A stretch of 64,000 nucleotides of DNA, taken from UBA2730 sp022793235 (GTDB lineage: Bacteria; Bacillota_I; Bacilli_A; RF39; UBA660). A program made the position numbers and the translations under genes. The DNA lies in assembly GCA_949745755.1 (NCBI GenBank), contig CATJZL010000065.1:1-64000 (forward strand), written 5' to 3'. This document shows, piece by piece, positions 60,384-64,000 of the stretch (within the stretch, counting starts at the first letter, position 1; each line of letters opens with the position of its first letter). Below the pieces are notes generated by a model. It was not told where the DNA came from. It worked only from the letters and a program-made list of their open reading frames with translations, and did not search any database.

Positions 60384-61442
60384 ATGTTTGAACATTTAGA
60401 GCAAATAGAAAAAAGATATGTAGAAATAGAACAAGACCTTACAAAACAAGAAGTATTAAGTGATATAAAACAAACTAGAATATTATCAAAAGAATTAAGC
60501 GAATTAGAAAGCGTAGTCAATTGTTATAGAGAATATAAAAAAGTCGAAAAAGAAATAACAGAAACAAAAGAAATGTTAAAAGACAAAGATCTAGAAGATA
60601 TAGCAAAAGAAGAATTAGTAACTTTAGAACCTAAAAAAGAAGAATTAGAAAGAAGATTAGAAATACTTTTAATCCCTAAAGACCCAAATGATAATAAAAA
60701 TGTTATAGTAGAAATAAGGGGAGCAGCAGGAGGAGATGAAGCAAACATTTTTGCAGGAGATCTATTTAGAATGTATACAAGATATGCTGAAAAAAAGGGA
60801 TTTAAATACGATGTTTATAACGCAATAGAAGGAGATGCAGGGGGATTTAGTCAAATAGAGTTTATGATAAAAGGCGAGGGAGCCTATAGCAAATTTAAAT
60901 ATGAAAGTGGTTCCCATAGGGTACAAAGAGTTCCAGTAACAGAATCAAATGGACGCCTTCAAACCTCGACTGCAACAGTACTGGTTATGCCAGAAGCAGA
61001 AGAAGTAGATATTGAAATTAAACAATCAGACCTGAGAATAGACATTTATAGATCATCAGGTTGTGGAGGACAAGGAGTAAATACAACAGACTCAGCAGTG
61101 AGAATTACGCATTTACCAACAAATACAGTAGTGACATGTCAAAATGAAAGAAGTCAAATTCAAAATAAAGAACAAGCTATGAAAGTATTAAAGACAAGAT
61201 TATATGAATTAGAACTTGAAAAAAAGGAAAAAGAAGAAGGAAATGAAAGACGTAGCAAAATAGGAACAGGGGATAGGGCAGAAAAAATAAGAACCTATAA
61301 CTATCCACAAAACAGAGTAACTGATCATAGAATAGGATATACAACAAAAAATCTTGATAGAGTAATAGATGGAGACCTAGATGATATCATAGAAGCATTA
61401 ATAACAGAAGATCAAGCCAGAAAATTAGCAGGAGAAAAATAA
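60384..61442 (+). CDS. prfA: Peptide chain release factor 1
   Basis: The 352-residue class I release factor reads UAA and UAG. It has the GGQ catalytic loop in SSGCGGQGVNTTDSAVR and the codon-reading region around VQRVPVTESNGR. The N-terminal helical domain is complete. It shares one base with prmC, which methylates its GGQ glutamine. Order prfA-prmC-spoIIR as in Bacillus. An intact RF1 means TAG should normally terminate here. Confidence 0.96.
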   Translation: MFEHLEQIEKRYVEIEQDLTKQEVLSDIKQTRILSKELSELESVVNCYREYKKVEKEITETKEMLKDKDLEDIAKEELVTLEPKKEELERRLEILLIPKDPNDNKNVIVEIRGAAGGDEANIFAGDLFRMYTRYAEKKGFKYDVYNAIEGDAGGFSQIEFMIKGEGAYSKFKYESGSHRVQRVPVTESNGRLQTSTATVLVMPEAEEVDIEIKQSDLRIDIYRSSGCGGQGVNTTDSAVRITHLPTNTVVTCQNERSQIQNKEQAMKVLKTRLYELELEKKEKEEGNERRSKIGTGDRAEKIRTYNYPQNRVTDHRIGYTTKNLDRVIDGDLDDIIEALITEDQARKLAGEK

Positions 61443-62278
61443 TGACCGTAGAAAATCTTTTGGTTTACGCACAATCTAAAATACATAAAGATCATGCTCG
61501 AATTCTATTAGCGAATTTACTAAATTTAAATCCTTTAGAAATATTCCTACATCTAAATGATGAAGTAGAAAAAGAAAAACAAGATATATATATAAAAGAA
61601 GTAGAAGCTCTAAAAAATAACAAACCTTTACAATATGTTTTAGGTTATACAAACTTTTATGGGAATAAATTAATAGTAAATGAAAACGTTTTAATACCAA
61701 GATTTGAAACAGAAGAATTAGTAGAAAATACTTTAAAATATATAGATAAATATTTTAATCAATCATTAGATATAATAGATTTAGGATGCGGAAGTGGCGC
61801 GATAGGATTAACATTAAAACAAAATATTACGAAAATAAAAACAAATATTACCCTTTTAGATATTTCAGAAGAAGCCTTAAAAGTAGCAAAAGAAAATGCG
61901 AAAAATCTAAATTTAGATGTAAATTTTATCAAAAATGACATGTTAGAAAATAGAAAAGAAAAATACGATATAGTAATAAGCAATCCCCCTTATATAAGTG
62001 AGGAAGAAGAAATAGAACCAATAGTAAGAGAAAATGAACCACATTTAGCACTTTATGCCAAAGAAAAAGGTCTATATTTCTATAGAAAAATTTTAAGTAA
62101 TATAAGTAAAAATTTAAAAAACCAATTTTTAATAGCTTTTGAAATAGGATGTACCCAAAAAGAAGAAATAATAAAAATAGCAAATACTTATTTGAATAAT
62201 ATTCAAATAATTTGTCAAAAAGACTTACAAAATCGTGATAGAATGTTGTTTATTATCAGTAATTCCCTAATTAAGTAA
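61442..62278 (+). CDS. prmC: Release factor glutamine methyltransferase
   Basis: The 278-residue SAM enzyme has the N-terminal helical domain, then IPRFETEELVE, the SAM motif IIDLGCGSGAIGL and the catalytic SNPPYIS that holds the target glutamine. It N5-methylates the GGQ Gln of RF1 and RF2. It overlaps prfA by one base and precedes spoIIR. Confidence 0.95.
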   Translation: MTVENLLVYAQSKIHKDHARILLANLLNLNPLEIFLHLNDEVEKEKQDIYIKEVEALKNNKPLQYVLGYTNFYGNKLIVNENVLIPRFETEELVENTLKYIDKYFNQSLDIIDLGCGSGAIGLTLKQNITKIKTNITLLDISEEALKVAKENAKNLNLDVNFIKNDMLENRKEKYDIVISNPPYISEEEEIEPIVRENEPHLALYAKEKGLYFYRKILSNISKNLKNQFLIAFEIGCTQKEEIIKIANTYLNNIQIICQKDLQNRDRMLFIISNSLIK

Positions 62279-62347
62279 TATTTTGTAATATCAAAAATGA
62301 ATAAAGAACAAAAATAAATCCCTTTACCATAGTGAAGGGTGATAAAA

Positions 62348-62896
62348 ATGAAAAAAATAATTATATTGTTAAGTGTAATAACAGCAGTATTCATAGTAAA
62401 TGATTTATCAAAAGAAGAAGTAATTATACCAAAAGAGTCAATTAGATTAAGAGTAATTGCAAACTCTGATTCAACAGAAGATCAAGCTTTGAAACAAAAA
62501 GTAAAAGAAAAATTAAACAAAAATATAGAAGAACTTTTAACAAATAGTAAAAATATTGAGGATACAAGAATGACTTTAAAAAAGAATATTCCACTATTTG
62601 AAAATACAATCAATACTACGTTAAAAGAAAACAATACAAATATAGGCTATGATATAAATTATGGAGAAAACTATTTTCCAGAAAAAAATTACAAAAATGT
62701 AACTTATAAAGAAGGAAATTATGAATCTTTAGTAGTAAAAATAGGAAAAGGACAAGGAAAAAATTTCTGGTGTGTATTATTCCCACCATTATGTTTTATA
62801 GATGAACAACAAGAAAAGAACAAAGAAGTAGAATATCATCTTCTAGTAAAAGATATACTAAATAAATTTTCAAAAAACAAAATAAAAGAGAAATAA
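62348..62896 (+). CDS. spoIIR: Stage II sporulation protein R
   Basis: The 182-residue exported protein has an N-terminal hydrophobic signal (about 3-20) and the family core IRLRVIANSDSTEDQALKQKVK. FWCVLFPPLCFID lies near the C-terminus. SpoIIR is secreted from the forespore into the intermembrane space and triggers SpoIIGA to process pro-SigE. It is at the usual place after prmC. The ATG at 62348 follows GAAGGGTGAT; a GTG three codons earlier overlaps that site. I could not find a clear SigF promoter. Confidence 0.92.
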   Translation: MKKIIILLSVITAVFIVNDLSKEEVIIPKESIRLRVIANSDSTEDQALKQKVKEKLNKNIEELLTNSKNIEDTRMTLKKNIPLFENTINTTLKENNTNIGYDINYGENYFPEKNYKNVTYKEGNYESLVVKIGKGQGKNFWCVLFPPLCFIDEQQEKNKEVEYHLLVKDILNKFSKNKIKEK

Positions 62897-62965
62897 GGAA
62901 AAGAATTTTTTACAGATAAAAGAATAAATTAAAATGAAAATAATAAATTTATACTAGGTGAAAAC

Positions 62966-63502
62966 ATGAATAAAATAATAATGGATTTTGCTATAGCACT
63001 AGCACTTAGTATGGACGCATTTTCAATATCTATTTGCATGACAACAAGCAATTTATTAAATAAAAGAAAAATGTTTATATTTACAATATTAGTTGGAATT
63101 CTTCATTTCGTAATGCCCCTTTTGGGAAATTACATAGGTTTAGCTATCTCAATAAATTTAGAAAAAATAGCAAACTATATTTTAGGAATTATTTTTCTAA
63201 TATTAGGTATAGAAGTACTAAATTCAAAAGAAAAGGAAGAAATTCCAAAAATAAATTATTTATATTTAACAATTATTGCTATAACTGTAAGTATCGATAG
63301 CTTTACAGTAGGACTAGGTTTATCACTAACACATGAATATACTTATATATCAAGCATGATATTTTCAATTGTAAGTTTTTCTTTTACAATACTAGGTTTA
63401 ACAATAGGAAAATACTTAAATGAAAAAATAGAAAAAAAAGCCACTATAATAGGAGGCATTTTATTAATAATGTTATCTATAAAATATTTTTTAAAATTGT
63501 AG
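62966..63502 (+). CDS. mntP: Manganese efflux pump MntP
   Basis: The 178-residue membrane protein has six helices and the family signatures LALSMDAFSIS (first Asp in helix 1) and TVSIDSFTVGLGL, the duplicated ion-binding motif. It exports Mn(II). AGGTGA precedes the start. The Bacillus homologue ywlD/mntP is also in the spoIIR region. I see no yybP-ykoY manganese riboswitch in the 69-base spacer upstream. Confidence 0.93.
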   Translation: MNKIIMDFAIALALSMDAFSISICMTTSNLLNKRKMFIFTILVGILHFVMPLLGNYIGLAISINLEKIANYILGIIFLILGIEVLNSKEKEEIPKINYLYLTIIAITVSIDSFTVGLGLSLTHEYTYISSMIFSIVSFSFTILGLTIGKYLNEKIEKKATIIGGILLIMLSIKYFLKL

Positions 63503-63525
63503 ACATAATAATATAGGGTGACAAA

Positions 63526-63618
63526 ATGAAAAAGGAAAATATAGGGAAAGATTATTTACAAGGTATGAAATATTATAAAAAACTAATATCCTTTATAAAA
63601 AATAAAAAGAATAAGTAA
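63526..63618 (+). CDS. Small ORF of 30 codons, basic peptide
   Basis: An ATG preceded by AGGGTGAC begins a 30-codon frame encoding a lysine-rich peptide (DYLQGMKYYKKLISFIKNK near its end). It lies 23 bases after mntP and ends inside the first arm of a strong terminator, so it would be the last cistron of that transcript. The peptide is amphipathic and cationic. No family recognised. Chance ORFs of this length occur, but the ribosome site and placement favour translation. Confidence 0.5.
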   Translation: MKKENIGKDYLQGMKYYKKLISFIKNKKNK

Positions 63619-63646
63619 AATAGACTTGAATTTACTTATTTTTTTA
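63610..63646 (+). terminator. Terminator after mntP and the small ORF
   Basis: AATAAGTAAA (63610-63619) pairs perfectly with TTTACTTATT (63631-63640) around an 11-base loop, followed by six T. Confidence 0.85.
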
Positions 63647-63655
63647 TTCCCTTTA

Positions 63656-63684
63656 TTGACAAAGAAAAATATCTTTAATATGAT
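63656..63684 (+). promoter_or_regulatory. SigA promoter of murA
   Basis: TTGACA (63656-63661) and TATGAT (63679-63684) with a 17-base spacer give an untranslated leader of about 125 bases. Confidence 0.82.
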
Positions 63685-63816
63685 ACTTATAGAGTTAAGT
63701 GAGAAAAAGTGTTTGTAAAAAAACAATAAAAGAAAGAAAAAACAAACTCTAATATTTTAAATAAAATAATGCACTTAATTAGCAAGTAAGAAATACAATA
63801 TAGTGATGGAGGCTTT

Positions 63817-64000
63817 ATGAAAATATTAGAAATAACAGGTGGGCAAAAATTATCTGGAACTATAAGAATAAGTGGAGCTAAAAATAGTGCTGTGGCACTT
63901 ATCCCTGCAGCAATTTTAGCAGAGACAGAAACTACGATATGTAATATACCAGAAATCACTGATACAGATAATTTATGTGATATATTAAATAACCTAGGTG
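63817..64000 (+). CDS. murA: UDP-N-acetylglucosamine 1-carboxyvinyltransferase (partial)
   Basis: The first 61 codons are present and the gene runs off the right edge. The start at 63817 follows GATGGAGG. The N-terminus KILEITGGQKLSGTIRISGAK ends in the catalytic-site pair Lys22-Asn23 (AKNSAVALIPA), diagnostic for MurA, the first committed enzyme of peptidoglycan synthesis and the fosfomycin target. Its own promoter is at 63656. Which MurA paralogue this is cannot be told from the fragment. Confidence 0.93.
   Translation, partial: MKILEITGGQKLSGTIRISGAKNSAVALIPAAILAETETTICNIPEITDTDNLCDILNNLG

Noticed and set aside
62897..62965. yybP-ykoY manganese riboswitch before mntP
   Set aside because: The spacer is only 69 bases and no paired structure with the conserved loops can be seen.
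1..64000. Mycoplasma-type code (TGA as Trp)
   Set aside because: Genes such as pth end in TGA at the correct family length, and tryptophan is encoded by TGG throughout.
1..64000. CRISPR arrays, insertion sequences, prophage, rRNA or tRNA genes
   Set aside because: No regularly spaced repeats, transposase motifs, terminal inverted repeats around genes, or tRNA/rRNA signatures were seen on either strand.

Overview
This is the origin-proximal part of the chromosome of a very A+T-rich, low-GC Gram-positive bacterium (Bacillota, class Bacilli in the broad sense). The gene order around dnaA is the classical Bacillus-type order: rpmH, rnpA, yidC, khpB, mnmE, mnmG, rsmG, noc, parA, parB on one side and dnaA, dnaN, recF, gyrB, gyrA on the other. 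Four sporulation-associated genes (spoVT, bofA, gerQ, spoIIR) and candidate SigE- and SigG-type promoters point to an endospore former or a recent descendant of one. TGA is used as a stop codon, so this is not a Mycoplasma-code organism. The exact lineage is inference; an uncultured gut Bacilli or Erysipelotrichia-like genome fits the composition and gene set.

Layout. 1-2.5 kb: a SipW-type signal peptidase (cut by the window edge) and two paralogous TasA/camelysin-like secreted proteins. 2.6-5.1 kb: a YfhO-type membrane protein. 5.2-20.8 kb, minus strand: tatD, metG with a T-box leader, spoVT, two unknown genes, mfd, pth, rsmI, trmN6, ricT, holB, bofA, recR, ybaB, dnaX, tadA and a short SRP RNA. 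20.9-21.8 kb: an 850-base non-coding region with DnaA boxes, two parS sites and a Noc-binding-type palindrome. 21.8-31.2 kb, minus strand: gyrA, gyrB, recF, a small gene broken by an in-frame TAG, a comK homologue, dnaN and dnaA, with DnaA-box clusters on both sides of dnaA that mark oriC. 31.6-53.2 kb, plus strand: the rpmH to rsmG block; noc, parA, parB, mscS, a DUF951 gene and an AbgT transporter; ychF, rpsF, ssb, rpsR; a stand-alone DHH phosphodiesterase, rplI, dnaB, an M23 peptidase, a WalJ-type hydrolase, rlmH and ung. 53.3-56.3 kb, minus strand: a LemA-like gene, gerQ and a class A penicillin-binding protein. 56.4-64 kb, plus strand: a DUF1934 gene, a UDG-superfamily gene, argS, rpoE, prfA, prmC, spoIIR, mntP, a 30-codon ORF and the start of murA. 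Apart from yfhO and the lemA-gerQ-PBP block, every gene is transcribed away from dnaA and so runs with replication.

How it fits together. The window encodes initiation (DnaA, DnaN, DnaB, DnaX, HolB, SSB), supercoiling (GyrAB), repair (RecF, RecR, Mfd, Ung), segregation (ParA, ParB, parS) and nucleoid occlusion (Noc and its palindromic sites). The most interesting feature is that the parS and Noc sites can be read directly in the same window as their proteins. They cluster downstream of gyrA and lie inside the dnaX coding sequence, and Noc itself is almost twice the usual size. Other points of interest are a C-terminally short ComK beside dnaN, a GdpP locus reduced to its DHH-DHHA1 half, an orphan terminator between rsmG and noc that suggests a small RNA, and a near-consensus SigE promoter in front of gerQ.
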